Positions 8,074-18,326 are shown, numbered from the stretch's first letter. The stretch is 64,000 bases of DNA from an uncultured Bacilli bacterium (GCA_934129945.1 CAKOXC010000001.1:1-64000), one strand, 5' to 3'. Program-made: numbers and translations. The notes: generated by a model from the sequence alone, not told the origin.

Positions 8074-8161
8074 ATTCTCCCTCCTAAATAAATATTTAAA
8101 CAACACATATATTATATCATTCAAAAAGCAAAACTACTATAGTTTTGCCATCCTTTATAAA

Positions 8162-8494
8162 TTATTTATGCATTTTGTATGCTCTTACTTTTGATAAATG
8201 AAAACCATTATCAATAACTTCTTTATATTTGAAAACATCTTCACGAGTTTCAGGGCTTTCAATAATTTCAAAAGTATTTGCTTGTTCTATAACACTTTCA
8301 AGTGCTTGAGATAATACTTCAGCAATTGATGGTTTAAACAATCCATAATATTCACAAGTATGTAAACATAAGAAATCATCTACTGTTTCTAGTCTACTTG
8401 GATCAACAACATCTCTCTTATCTTCATGACGATTCCAAATATAAGATTGATTTCTCAATTCTTGCAAAGTAAATTCTCTTAATAAATATTTCAT
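8162..8494 (-). CDS. Hypothetical 110-residue protein
   Basis: Opens MKYLLREFTLQELRNQSYIW, with a charged central part (NRHEDKRDVVDPSRLETVDD) and a predicted helical C-terminal half ending AYKMHK. No signal peptide or membrane segment. The ribosome site is weak (GATGAGATG region). Composition is more balanced than that of the AT-driven shadows around it, and no frame disruption is visible, so it is probably a real gene. I do not recognise the family. Confidence 0.5.
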   Translation of the reverse strand: MKYLLREFTLQELRNQSYIWNRHEDKRDVVDPSRLETVDDFLCLHTCEYYGLFKPSIAEVLSQALESVIEQANTFEIIESPETREDVFKYKEVIDNGFHLSKVRAYKMHK

Positions 8495-8569
8495 CTCATC
8501 TATTGTTATAATTCTTTTAATCTTTTTATATAAGAATAAAATTTATTCTTAATCAATACTAAATTTAAT

Positions 8570-9099
8570 CTAAGAATTTAATTTTTTTTGTAATATATTT
8601 TGTCTAATAAAAGGTGAATCCATATTGTTTTTTTCATATATTGATTCAACTTCTTTTTCTGTTACTCCAGAACAATGCCATTCAAAATAACGTTTATAAT
8701 ATTCACTTTTTTAAATCTATGTCCATCGTCAGCATTTACAACACTAAATAGATTAACAATATCATACTTGTCACCTCAAATATTATCAATCTGTTTGAAA
8801 CCTATAGATTTAATTTTTTCAGTAGTAGCACAGCAACAGTAATATGTACCTATTTCGTACTCAGTGTTATTAAAAAAATATGATATAACTTTAAAAGCAT
8901 CAGTTTCACTAAAATTTTCAGGTATAGCAAATGTATTACATGCAAAATCATGCATTTCTCCAAATGGATAATCATTAAAATATAAATAATGTAAGCGATA
9001 TACTTTTTTATCATTTTGAATTTTTGATATAGCATCGTTTGAAATTTTTGATTAAATTATAATGTTTTTTAATCTTTTTAGATCATCTATAAATTGCAT
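8570..9099 (-). pseudogene. Broken gene of unknown family
   Basis: Starts at ATG 9099 after GGAGAGATATT and reads MQFIDDLKRLKNIII, then TAA, then continues in frame SKISNDAISKIQNDKKVYRL, ...DYPFGEMHDFACNTFAIPEN, ...TEYEIGTYYCCCATTEKI. A TGA follows, then VNADDGHRFKK. After a frameshift near 8710 comes EYYKRYFEWHCSGVTEKEVE and DSPFIRQNILQKKLNS-stop at 8570. Two stops and one frameshift in a coherent protein show recent inactivation. The product would be about 175 residues. I do not recognise it. Confidence 0.6.
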
Positions 9100-9163
9100 A
9101 ATATCTCTCCTCTCTATATATGAAAATTATAAATTATAGTAATTTACAATTATTATATTTTTT

Positions 9164-12034
9164 CTAAATTACTTTTTTTAAAGTTTTTTCATTTTTTAAA
9201 GGAATTGAATTTATTTCAATATTAGCCCTTTCATCTAATGAATTATTAAATGTTTCTATATCTCCGTTTGAATATCTTATAACATACCAATCATCATTAC
9301 AATAAACTTCTTTTAAGTATTTCACATCTATTATCATAAATAATTCTAAAGCGTTGTCTATTTCAGCTTTAACATATCTTAAAGAATTAACTTTTTTATT
9401 GATAATTTTTATATAATCTTCTTCATAAGATTTATCTTCTGAGTAATGCATAACATCTTTTCTTTCATCTTGGTATGAAAAACAACTTTGTCCCAAATTA
9501 AATATTCCATTTCCTTTAATTAAATATTGAACGTTTTTTGAATCAGAATATTCGACTTCATCAATAGGTTGTGGTAAAACATCAACAAATTTTCTATTAA
9601 TTCCCAATCTACTTCCAAAATTTTCTTCTTCAAGATTACATGTTTTTGCTATTAAACAAGGATATTGCTCAATCCCTTCTATTTCTTTATCAAAATTTGT
9701 AAATCCAATAGTTATATTTTTAATACAATTCTCTATTCCTTCGGATTGATATGAAGTTTTTATTAACTCATCTGCAATTTGCAAGTATATATCTAAGAAA
9801 TCTACTGAGTTTATTTTTTTAGAAATTTCAATATTATCTAAACATAATAGATCTCCATTTCTCCAAATCCAACTGTGAGCTAAAATTTCATTATCTTTTT
9901 TTATTACTAATATTCTACCATTGTTGCTTGTTAATGAATGTTTTAAACAAGGATAACCATTACCTAATACTCTAAAACAACAATCTGTTTTATTACCTAC
10001 AACTAATGCTTCCATATCATCTAGTCTTAATATTTCATAGGAATATTCATTTTTAGTACCCTTAATTCTTGGTATTGTAGAATTTATTCTAGTTAATATT
10101 TGATTATGTAATAGTAAAGTTTCATTTACTTTATCATTATTACATCCAATAAATTTGAACAAGCCATCTAAACGATAATATTTAAGTGGTAATGATACTT
10201 CATTATTTTTAAAAAAATCTATTATCATTTTTAATGATTTATCTTTGCCATTTATAACAATCATTTCCCATTCATTAAATATTCTTGGAAAATATTTATA
10301 TAAATCATTGTCCTTATTAGATAACATTTCTTTCATTTTAAAATAATCTTTATCATTAAATAATAAATTCATTATCTTTATGTTTAATATTGGATTACTT
10401 TGTTTATCTAACTTAATGTTTTTAACATCAACATTACCAACGAGATGTTCCAATACAGGTAGTGTATCATCAATTTCTAATAAAGCTCTTGCATTATTAA
10501 ATCCAACCATTAACATTAATTTTAAAATTAACTGTTTATAGCTCATAAAATTACAATTACTTTTTTCAAATTTTTTGCATAATTGTTTATGATGTCTAAC
10601 ATTATAATTTTCTAATTGTTCTACTGTAAAATCTTTAACTTCAAAATCAATTTTGCCTAATCTGTTAAATATAGTTACCTCTTCAATACTTGATAGTTTA
10701 TATAATATTGTAATTGATTTTCCCATAACAATTCTATAAAACAATTTTTCTATTTCTCGAAAATTATTATTTTCTATATTGGTTATAATATTTTGATTTT
10801 TCAAAAATAATATAAAATTTGATAAATGTTTTTTATATTTTTCATCATTTTTTGTAATAATATTATTTTGTAACATTTCTTTAAGTTCACTTAAATTATT
10901 TAAATATTTTTCAGAAAAAATTGAAGTTGTTACATCTATTTCTTCTAATACACCTTTATTTATAATATTATTTCTATACTTTGTTTCAATATATTGTAAT
11001 GCAGACATGTCATGCATAGGATTAGCATAAAAATCTTTATCAAATAATTTTTCTGTATTCTCTATTTTAAAAGTATCTAATATATTTTTAAAATCATTAT
11101 CAATTATTCTAATTTTTGAGCACAACTTAATCCAATCATTTAGAGTTAATGATTTTAAAACATTTTTATTATACAAATCTATAATAATCTTAGGACTTAA
11201 TTTAGATAATATCTTATTTAAGTTGCTTTTTTTTAATATATTTTTTTGAAATTTTGCTACTAAAATTTCTTGCTGTTCACTATTTGTTTTTATTAAATAT
11301 TCTTTCAAATCAGATTCTGAAATATTATAAAAAGCAAGTTTTAATTTAAAATAATGTTTATTTATAAAATCTTTATACCTTTCTTTATTTTCTATATACA
11401 CTAAAAATAATAAAAGTTGTCTAGAATTAAATGTATCAATTTTATCATTAAACTTTTCTAAAATATAATTCATAAATTTTTCATTATAAACTTTTTGTTG
11501 TTCAAGAACATTTATTCCATCATTACTAATGATATTTTCATAACAGCAAGTATTGTGATAATATAATCCATTAATAAATTCCATATTTTCTATTTCAATT
11601 AAATCATCATAGAATTGACTATAAAAAGAGCAATAATCTTCATGAGTAAATCCATGAAATAAATTTTCATAATTTTGACTTATAATTTTCTTAAATATTT
11701 CAGTATCAATATTCCTTAATTCTTTTAAAACATTAAAAGAAAGAAAATATGATAAAGATATAGGAGCAAGCATTGTATATAAAAATATATCATTATCATG
11801 TTCTTTTATATATTTTATATTTTCTTTTAAAAATGTTATTTGTTTTTCTTCCGGTAATTTGCTAATAATATAATAAACAGTAAGAGGAGTCATATCATTA
11901 ATATTTTTATTACCAGTTTTAATATATTCTTCACATTCTTTAAGTGCTTTTTCTTCATTTTCTTTGCTAACATCTAATGAAAGTGGTGTAATATTTTTGA
12001 GTTGTTCTACTAATTCTTTATATAGTTTTAACAT
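9164..12034 (-). CDS. Large helical protein with a PcfJ-like C-terminal module
   Basis: 956 residues. Residues 1-640 look like an all-helical solenoid, rich in Leu/Lys/Asn, without a signal peptide. Residues 680-736 carry GNKTDCCFRVLGNG, CLKHS, SWIWRNGDLLCLDNIE. This set (TxCC, HS, SWxWR-G, DNIE) is what I know from PcfJ-like proteins; their biochemical role is not established. Start ATG at 12034 after GAGGAGGAATAAGG. The gene follows the ankyrin-AAA+ gene by 20 nt, so the two form an operon. The pairing suggests the ATPase remodels or regulates this protein. Both the family call and the function are tentative. Confidence 0.6.
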   Translation of the reverse strand: MLKLYKELVEQLKNITPLSLDVSKENEEKALKECEEYIKTGNKNINDMTPLTVYYIISKLPEEKQITFLKENIKYIKEHDNDIFLYTMLAPISLSYFLSFNVLKELRNIDTEIFKKIISQNYENLFHGFTHEDYCSFYSQFYDDLIEIENMEFINGLYYHNTCCYENIISNDGINVLEQQKVYNEKFMNYILEKFNDKIDTFNSRQLLLFLVYIENKERYKDFINKHYFKLKLAFYNISESDLKEYLIKTNSEQQEILVAKFQKNILKKSNLNKILSKLSPKIIIDLYNKNVLKSLTLNDWIKLCSKIRIIDNDFKNILDTFKIENTEKLFDKDFYANPMHDMSALQYIETKYRNNIINKGVLEEIDVTTSIFSEKYLNNLSELKEMLQNNIITKNDEKYKKHLSNFILFLKNQNIITNIENNNFREIEKLFYRIVMGKSITILYKLSSIEEVTIFNRLGKIDFEVKDFTVEQLENYNVRHHKQLCKKFEKSNCNFMSYKQLILKLMLMVGFNNARALLEIDDTLPVLEHLVGNVDVKNIKLDKQSNPILNIKIMNLLFNDKDYFKMKEMLSNKDNDLYKYFPRIFNEWEMIVINGKDKSLKMIIDFFKNNEVSLPLKYYRLDGLFKFIGCNNDKVNETLLLHNQILTRINSTIPRIKGTKNEYSYEILRLDDMEALVVGNKTDCCFRVLGNGYPCLKHSLTSNNGRILVIKKDNEILAHSWIWRNGDLLCLDNIEISKKINSVDFLDIYLQIADELIKTSYQSEGIENCIKNITIGFTNFDKEIEGIEQYPCLIAKTCNLEEENFGSRLGINRKFVDVLPQPIDEVEYSDSKNVQYLIKGNGIFNLGQSCFSYQDERKDVMHYSEDKSYEEDYIKIINKKVNSLRYVKAEIDNALELFMIIDVKYLKEVYCNDDWYVIRYSNGDIETFNNSLDERANIEINSIPLKNEKTLKKVI

Positions 12035-12054
12035 CCTTATTCCTCCTCAAATTT

Positions 12055-13641
12055 TTATTTTTTAAATCTACTGAAATCTATTTTTAATATTTTTTGAACA
12101 GGTTTAGATATGCTTATATCTAATTCTTTTAATCTAGCTATTGCTTCTTCTATTGAAGGTTCGTAGATTCTATCACAACACTCTAACGCCTCAATAAAGT
12201 GTTCTGCTGTAATAAATTTACTATCATAAACTTTTGCAAATGCAAAAGCTTTATCAATAATAGATATTGCTAAATCCGGATTGTTAACTACATCATTATA
12301 TACTCTATGACTTTTTTTAGTAGCAGTTAATATAATATTCACTATTTGGTTTTTTACATTCTCATTTTCAAAAAATATTTCATTCTTTATATAATAATCT
12401 CGAATTACTTTATCAACTATTTGATATAAAATATCTTCAGTAGGTTCTTTAACAATAATTTTTTCGAATCTTCTTTTTAAAGCATCAGTACTAAAAAATT
12501 CTTGATATTCTTTTTCAGTTGTTGTTCCAATTACTTTTAAACCAGTTCTATCAATATAATATTTTAACATAGATGCCATGTCATTGTTGCTTTTTTTACC
12601 ACATCCAGCACCATATATTGTATGAATTTCATCGATGAAAACTATTATGTCTAGCTTTTCACATAATCTCATTAATTTATTCATTTTTTCTTCAAACATT
12701 CCAACAAATTCACAACCTGCAACTATATCGCTTGGACTAACTTCTAGAATTATTTTTTCTTGTAAAAAATTTGGTACTTGTCCTGTTTTGATTCTATAAG
12801 CTAGTTCATCTATTAGTGAAGTTTTTCCAACACCTGATTCTCCGACTAATAATGGTCTTTTTTTATCTTGAGCTAAAGTAATCATAAGATTTTTCATTTC
12901 TTTTTCTCTTCCAACAGTTGGTGCAACTATATAATTTTTTTTATTTAATATTTTACCATATTTTTCAAGTTTTAAAATATCTTTATCAGATATTGTTGGG
13001 GCTATTTTAGAAACAGAACTCTCTTGTTTTGATGGCACACTATTAATAACAGCAGGTTTAATTTCTTTAGGTTGATTTTCTTGTTTAACCTTAGGGTATG
13101 TTTCTTCAAATTTTTTCTTAAAACTTTCTATTTGTTCTTTAGAATATTGGTTTTGAAAAATCATTGCTTCAAGCAAATTTCTACCTTCTGAACAAACTTG
13201 AGTACAATCATATCCATTAGCACATAATAAATCATAAATTCTTTCAATTTCACCTAAATAATCATCACTATATATTGCAGTATGCATAATAGTATCCTTA
13301 TCACTATCAACATGATTAATATTTAAGTTATATTTTAATGCCTCATTAATAATATTTAAAATAAATTCCTCAGTATATCCAGCATATAAAGCAGTTTGAA
13401 TAAAATTATAATTAAAGTCTGATTCTAAATTTGGACTTAATCCTATTTTTAGTAATGATTTAATAGCCCAAAAACATTTTGTTTCATCATATTTATTATC
13501 TACTAAAATATGTAATATAGATTGATTTTCTTCATCAGTATAATCTAAACTTCCAAATGCATTTTTGATTATTTCGACATTTGAATAAATATCTTCTGTC
13601 ATATCTGATAATACAGCTTTTATATTGTCTTTATTTAACAT
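12055..13641 (-). CDS. Ankyrin-repeat / ClpA-ClpB-type AAA+ ATPase (single D1-like domain)
   Basis: Residues about 35-160 form ankyrin-like repeats. A linker rich in Pro/Lys/Ser (185-225) follows, then one Clp D1-type AAA+ domain: PTVGREKEM (about 241), Walker A GESGVGKT (267-274), pore-loop region EFVGMFEEK (311-319; ClpA/B have a YRGxFEER-like loop here), Walker B IIVFIDEIH (332-340), sensor GTTT and arginine finger ALKRRFEK. There is no second AAA+ domain, no ClpN domain and no P-loop for ClpP docking, so this is not a ClpC or ClpB. Start ATG after AAGGGGGAATTTTAA. Likely works with the 956-residue protein encoded next. Confidence 0.8.
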   Translation of the reverse strand: MLNKDNIKAVLSDMTEDIYSNVEIIKNAFGSLDYTDEENQSILHILVDNKYDETKCFWAIKSLLKIGLSPNLESDFNYNFIQTALYAGYTEEFILNIINEALKYNLNINHVDSDKDTIMHTAIYSDDYLGEIERIYDLLCANGYDCTQVCSEGRNLLEAMIFQNQYSKEQIESFKKKFEETYPKVKQENQPKEIKPAVINSVPSKQESSVSKIAPTISDKDILKLEKYGKILNKKNYIVAPTVGREKEMKNLMITLAQDKKRPLLVGESGVGKTSLIDELAYRIKTGQVPNFLQEKIILEVSPSDIVAGCEFVGMFEEKMNKLMRLCEKLDIIVFIDEIHTIYGAGCGKKSNNDMASMLKYYIDRTGLKVIGTTTEKEYQEFFSTDALKRRFEKIIVKEPTEDILYQIVDKVIRDYYIKNEIFFENENVKNQIVNIILTATKKSHRVYNDVVNNPDLAISIIDKAFAFAKVYDSKFITAEHFIEALECCDRIYEPSIEEAIARLKELDISISKPVQKILKIDFSRFKK

Positions 13642-13775
13642 TTAAAATTCCCCCTTAAACAGTGAGAATTATTATAGCATAAAATTTAAAAAGATACTAT
13701 ATTTATTTAATTGCTTTAATTAATTTTTACATACCTTATTACCAGTAAAATAAAATATTCCCAACAATAATATTT

Positions 13776-14924
13776 TTAAATATTTTTATAATTTATTTTT
13801 ACGTATATAAGTTCATATATTGAAGAACATATTTGCCCTATTATGGTGCAAAATGGCGTTGGTGTCAAAGAAATAATAGTTCTTATAATATAAGCTATTA
13901 ATGTATTAATTGTAGTTTTTAATGATGAATATTCAATTTCTAAGTAACACATTTTAATATTTTTAAATGGTGTTATAATAAAATCAATGATATGTAAAAA
14001 TACAAAAATACAAACTACTGACAAATCTGGATTATATATTGGATAAATTAATACTCCCATTAATATAACTGATATAATCAATATTAATATAAATTTTATA
14101 GCAATTTTTAAATGCTCAGTATAAATAAATTTTTCTTTAACAATATCTATTTTAGCAACATTTTTAATTGCTGAAGATACATCCCATTGAACGTCAGTTA
14201 TTAAAGTTACAAACGTAATAGCAGTTACATATTTTTGACCAAAAGAAAATGAATTACTGAAACCAAATAGATATATTATAAAATACAAAAAATTTATAGA
14301 ACAAGATACAGAATCATATTTAAAATAATTTTTCAAATTAATTTTAAAATCTATTTTGCCTATATTTTTTATAAATAATATAATATCAAATATAGTTAAT
14401 ATAATTATAGTTATACTTGTACTAAAAACTTGATTTTTTGTTATGAGTGCAGTACCTATCAAAGTAATAAAAGTAATAAAATTAAATAGAAAAGATATTT
14501 TATTTGCATATTTATTTAATTCTAAATAATATAATTTATTCATAATTAAATAAAAAATAGTCTGTAATAATATTTGTAAAACTGAATAGGTACAAAAAAT
14601 TAAATAAATATCTTCATTCATATTCATAAATTTTATATAATATTTACAATTTAAAGCAATTATTCCAAATACAAAAAGACTTATTAAGGTTCCATATAAT
14701 ATTGCATTATTTACACTGTTTTCATTTTTATCTTTAATACCACTTACATTTGCGCCTACACCAAATATAGAAACAATTATTCCCATAAGGCATTGTAATG
14801 GATACGTTAATGTAAAAACATTTATTAAGTCTTTATTAATTATTATTCCAATTAAAAGCCATACAATAATTGGTGTTAATGATGTTATAAATATATCAAA
14901 GCCTATTCTTAACAATCTTTTCAT
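13776..14924 (-). CDS. Polytopic membrane protein, MATE/flippase-like, copy 1
   Basis: 382 residues with about ten to twelve hydrophobic segments from residue 5 to the end. Tandem paralogue of the next gene: both open MKRLLRI(G/S)FD, both have II..WLL/FLLGIII, a GANVS/GANIS and DKNEN loop, ATA(I/L)TFV, LITD.QWD, AAIK/DAIK, and a C-terminal ...EYS(S/A)LKTT. The organisation is like MATE/MOP flippases, but no diagnostic motif lets me name a substrate. Start ATG after GGAGGAGTTTAT. About 125 nt separate the two copies. Probably in one transcript with the HAD and nucleosidase genes upstream. Efflux of a nucleoside-type compound is a guess from context only. Confidence 0.65.
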   Translation of the reverse strand: MKRLLRIGFDIFITSLTPIIVWLLIGIIINKDLINVFTLTYPLQCLMGIIVSIFGVGANVSGIKDKNENSVNNAILYGTLISLFVFGIIALNCKYYIKFMNMNEDIYLIFCTYSVLQILLQTIFYLIMNKLYYLELNKYANKISFLFNFITFITLIGTALITKNQVFSTSITIIILTIFDIILFIKNIGKIDFKINLKNYFKYDSVSCSINFLYFIIYLFGFSNSFSFGQKYVTAITFVTLITDVQWDVSSAIKNVAKIDIVKEKFIYTEHLKIAIKFILILIISVILMGVLIYPIYNPDLSVVCIFVFLHIIDFIITPFKNIKMCYLEIEYSSLKTTINTLIAYIIRTIISLTPTPFCTIIGQICSSIYELIYVKINYKNI

Positions 14925-15048
14925 ATAAACTCCTCCAGCGATTCTAAGCTAAATTCTTTTTAAAAAATAATAACTTTTATTTTACTTTCTATACTTTTTA
15001 ATCATTTTATAAGTATAAAGTACTACATCATCAAATGACTTAAAAAGT

Positions 15049-16254
15049 TTAACATAATTTGTTATGTTTAATTTTTTTTAACACCTTTCCAGTTTTGTCT
15101 ACATTAAAATTTAATTTAAAGATTATACTAACAGTGATAAATTGATATAATGATGAACATACCTGACCAATACCAGTACAATATGGTGTCTTTAAAAGTG
15201 ATATAGACATTCTAAGTATTAATGCTAAAATCTTATTTGATGTAGTTTTTAATGCCGAATATTCTAATTGTAAAAAACAAGTTTTAATTCTATATATAGG
15301 ATAAACTAAAAAATTTACTATTTCAAATGAGAAATATATCATTGTAATTTTAAAATTTAAATCATAAAAACTATAAAGTATTCCAAACATTACTAAACTT
15401 GATCCAAATAAAATTGATAATAACTTATAAGCATTATTTCTGTGTTCTTTATAATTAAATTTACCCTTACTAATATCTATAGTTGCTGCCTCTTTTATAG
15501 CATCAAAAGTATCCCACTGTGTGTCAGTTATTAATGCTACAAAAGTTAAAGCAGTTGCATATGATTCTCCATATTCTAATGCATTGGATAACCCAAATAA
15601 AAATATTAAAAAGAAGGCAATATTATTAAATAATTCTACAGAATCATATTTTATGCATTTCAATAAATTTATATTTAGCTTAAACTTATTACTATTTTTT
15701 ATATAAATATATATAGTAAATAAAAGTAAAGGAATTAAAGTTGTTGATATAATTATAATTTGATTTTTGGTTATTAAAGAAGTTCCAATTAACAAAACAA
15801 AATTTATTAAATTAAATATAACTGAATTTTTATTTGCTAACTTATTTTTTTCTTCATAGTATAATTTATCTTGCATCATTGCAAACTCTAAACTAATGAA
15901 TAATTGTAGTATTGAATAAATAGTAAAATTTTTATATGTATTTATATCCATATTCATAAAATTAATATAATTATCTACATTTAATAAAATTATCATAAAA
16001 ATAATTATAGAAATAATGGTTCCTAATACAAGTCCTGACATTACGACATTTTCATTTTTGTCCTTTTCTTTACTAATATTAGCACCTGTAGAAAATATTG
16101 ATTTAATTATATAATATATAAATTGTAAAGGATAAGTTAATGTAAATATATTAATTAAACTTTTATCAATTATTATTCCAAGTAAAAACCAAGATATTAT
16201 TGGTATAAAGGATAACAATGATAAATCAAAACTAATTCTTAATAATCTTTTCAT
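15049..16254 (-). CDS. Polytopic membrane protein, MATE/flippase-like, copy 2
   Basis: 401 residues, same topology and conserved loops as the downstream copy (GANISKEKDKNEN, ATALTFVALITDTQWD, LEYSALKTT), longer at the C-terminus by a basic tail. Start ATG 16254 after GGAAAATTGAGGC. It begins 17 nt after the HAD gene, so these are co-transcribed. The two copies have diverged strongly in sequence but not in layout, indicating an old tandem duplication, possibly acting as a heterodimer. Confidence 0.65.
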   Translation of the reverse strand: MKRLLRISFDLSLLSFIPIISWFLLGIIIDKSLINIFTLTYPLQFIYYIIKSIFSTGANISKEKDKNENVVMSGLVLGTIISIIIFMIILLNVDNYINFMNMDINTYKNFTIYSILQLFISLEFAMMQDKLYYEEKNKLANKNSVIFNLINFVLLIGTSLITKNQIIIISTTLIPLLLFTIYIYIKNSNKFKLNINLLKCIKYDSVELFNNIAFFLIFLFGLSNALEYGESYATALTFVALITDTQWDTFDAIKEAATIDISKGKFNYKEHRNNAYKLLSILFGSSLVMFGILYSFYDLNFKITMIYFSFEIVNFLVYPIYRIKTCFLQLEYSALKTTSNKILALILRMSISLLKTPYCTGIGQVCSSLYQFITVSIIFKLNFNVDKTGKVLKKIKHNKLC

Positions 16255-16270
16255 GCCTCAATTTTCCTGT

Positions 16271-16741
16271 CTATTCGGTGAAGGAACTAGGATGATAAGA
16301 TTCTATTCCTAAAGTTTCTGCTTTTCTTAAAACATCTAATCTATCATCAACAAATGCTACATCTTTAATATCCAAATTATAATGTTTACAATATTCAATT
16401 ATAAGTTCTGGTTTTAACATGGTAGAAGATATAAAAAACATATTTTCTCTTTTTATACTTGGATAGTATTTTTCTAACCATTTATATTTTTGATCTATCT
16501 CATTATTAGTTGTAACTGTACCTAAAATAAATACTTTATTCGCATCTAAATTATCTATAACTTTTTGCATAGTTTTAAGTGGTCTTGCTTTATAATATAA
16601 ATCATTAAATAATAAATTTTCTAGTGATTGGCAACCATATTCTGGACATAATCCACCATACAATTTATCTTTATATCTATACTCTGATAATGTTCCATCA
16701 ACATCAAAAAAAACATACTTTCCTTTTAATTTTTCTATCAT
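16271..16741 (-). CDS. HAD-family phosphatase, small
   Basis: 156 residues from the ATG at 16741, chosen because GAAGGAG lies 8 nt before it. Motif I is FFDVDGTLS (nucleophile Asp and general acid Asp), motif II-like GTVTTN, and motif III/IV FVDDRLDVL near the C-terminus. All catalytic positions are present. The cap is small, inserted after motif I. It may hydrolyse a nucleotide or sugar phosphate; the upstream gene encodes a nucleotidase-nucleoside hydrolase fusion, so a shared nucleotide pathway is plausible. Confidence 0.75.
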   Translation of the reverse strand: MIEKLKGKYVFFDVDGTLSEYRYKDKLYGGLCPEYGCQSLENLLFNDLYYKARPLKTMQKVIDNLDANKVFILGTVTTNNEIDQKYKWLEKYYPSIKRENMFFISSTMLKPELIIEYCKHYNLDIKDVAFVDDRLDVLRKAETLGIESYHPSSFTE

Positions 16742-16787
16742 ACTTATTACTCCTTCTAATATCATAATAAATAAATTATACTATTTT

Positions 16788-18203
16788 TTATTTAGTATCT
16801 TTTAATTTATTAAATAAATCTCTAAAAATATCATTTGCATTTAAATAATTAACAAATTTAATATTATGTCTATTTTCAGTTAGTTTAAATGTATTATCAT
16901 CATTTATATATGGACAACTAACATCCATAGTATTAAACCAATTTTTATTTACCATATAAGCTATTACACTAATATCCCATAGTGGCCATCTCTTAGTAGG
17001 ACCATAAGCTCTATTGTAAAATCTATAGCATAAATAATCACATAATTCATTTTTGCCTTTTAATTCACTTTCCAACTCGTATATTGATGTCATTAGATTA
17101 GATGATATAGGTGAACAAGGCATCACAGTAAGCTTAACTTTTGATTCAAAAACAGTTTTTACAGCTTCTACATCTTGATCGAAATTAAAGTCTTTATTAG
17201 GTCCAAATAAAAAATTACTTCCTAACCAAATAATTTCAATTTTATCTTTTATTTCAGGATTAGATTTTAATGCCAATGCTATATTTGTTAAACACCCTAT
17301 TGCTAATATATAGGTTTTTTTATTTGTATTAGCAATTTCAACTATTTTATTAACTGCTGGATTTTTTTCATTATATCCATTTTTTAAATAATCACGGGAA
17401 CCTTTATATATAAGTGATTTATCTTTTAAACCCAATAAATCGAACACTTTACATGCTTCACTATAACTTGCATCTATAGAATCTGAAACCTTTTTTTGCC
17501 ATTTTTCATGCCTAAACGGAGCAATTGTTATTGCTTGAATATTAAATAAATCTTTACTTTTTAACAAGTAAGCTAAAGCAAATTGATCATCAGCTTCGTT
17601 ATAAGTATCTGTATCTAAAATCACATCATATTTATTCTTCTTACAAATTAAATTGTAAATTTCTTCCCAGTTATTAACTATAGGTACATTTAAACTGTAT
17701 TTTTCATTGTATCTTGTCTTAACTAAATAACTTTCTATTCCTACATTTAATATAAATTTACATTTATCTGCTTCGTCATCAAACATAATATCAATACCAT
17801 TTTCAAGACATTCAGGACTTTTATTATTACTTTTTGTAAATATTAATTTATCATATTTTATTCCTTTTTTATTTAGCCAATCTACAGTTATTAGTTTTGG
17901 ATTTTTAAAAAAATGATTTGATCTATGTGTTATTAAAAATATTTCATTATCTTTATATAATTTATTAATAAATTCTTTAGCGCCTTCTATTAAATCGAAT
18001 TTTTCAGCCATTCTATCCATGTTATTACAGATAAAATCTTCTATTTCTTCTGCGCTCCAATCAAACATTCCTTCAGTAATGTGTTTAGCTTTTTTATTTA
18101 TAATTCCTTTATTTCTTTTATTTTTATCTTCTTTTTCAAACTCTTCTAAAAAAGTTTTATCTAAATCTGCTATAACATTATCAATATCTATTCCAATCTT
18201 CAT
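16788..18203 (-). CDS. 5'-nucleotidase (HAD) - nucleoside hydrolase fusion, copy 1
   Basis: 471 residues, two enzymes in one chain. Residues 1-190 form a 5'(3')-nucleotidase-like HAD domain (GIDIDNVIADLD, ITHRSN, MFDDEADKC). Residues about 195-471 form an inosine-uridine-type nucleoside hydrolase: calcium-site motif LDTDTYNEADDQFALAYL, GCLTNIALAL, and a C-terminal WDISVIAYM with the Asp that completes the metal site. The order would convert a nucleoside monophosphate to nucleoside and then to free base plus ribose. Start ATG 18203 after GATGAGGTAG. A paralogue lies at 57161-58585. The fusion is unusual; whether it serves salvage or nucleotide depletion is open. Confidence 0.85.
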   Translation of the reverse strand: MKIGIDIDNVIADLDKTFLEEFEKEDKNKRNKGIINKKAKHITEGMFDWSAEEIEDFICNNMDRMAEKFDLIEGAKEFINKLYKDNEIFLITHRSNHFFKNPKLITVDWLNKKGIKYDKLIFTKSNNKSPECLENGIDIMFDDEADKCKFILNVGIESYLVKTRYNEKYSLNVPIVNNWEEIYNLICKKNKYDVILDTDTYNEADDQFALAYLLKSKDLFNIQAITIAPFRHEKWQKKVSDSIDASYSEACKVFDLLGLKDKSLIYKGSRDYLKNGYNEKNPAVNKIVEIANTNKKTYILAIGCLTNIALALKSNPEIKDKIEIIWLGSNFLFGPNKDFNFDQDVEAVKTVFESKVKLTVMPCSPISSNLMTSIYELESELKGKNELCDYLCYRFYNRAYGPTKRWPLWDISVIAYMVNKNWFNTMDVSCPYINDDNTFKLTENRHNIKFVNYLNANDIFRDLFNKLKDTK

Positions 18204-18326
18204 AAACTACCTCATCTATAATTAGATTATACTATATTTTTTGTAATTTTTATAATTTTTAAATTATACATACATAAAAAAAAGCAAATCAATCAAGAGA
18301 TGCTTATTTAATTAGTTAAAAAATAT

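Noticed and set aside
8850..9035. Hydrophobic minus-strand ORF of 61 residues
   Set aside because: The neighbouring frame reads as a coherent broken protein (YLYFNDYPFGEMHDFACNTF and more); this frame is its shadow.
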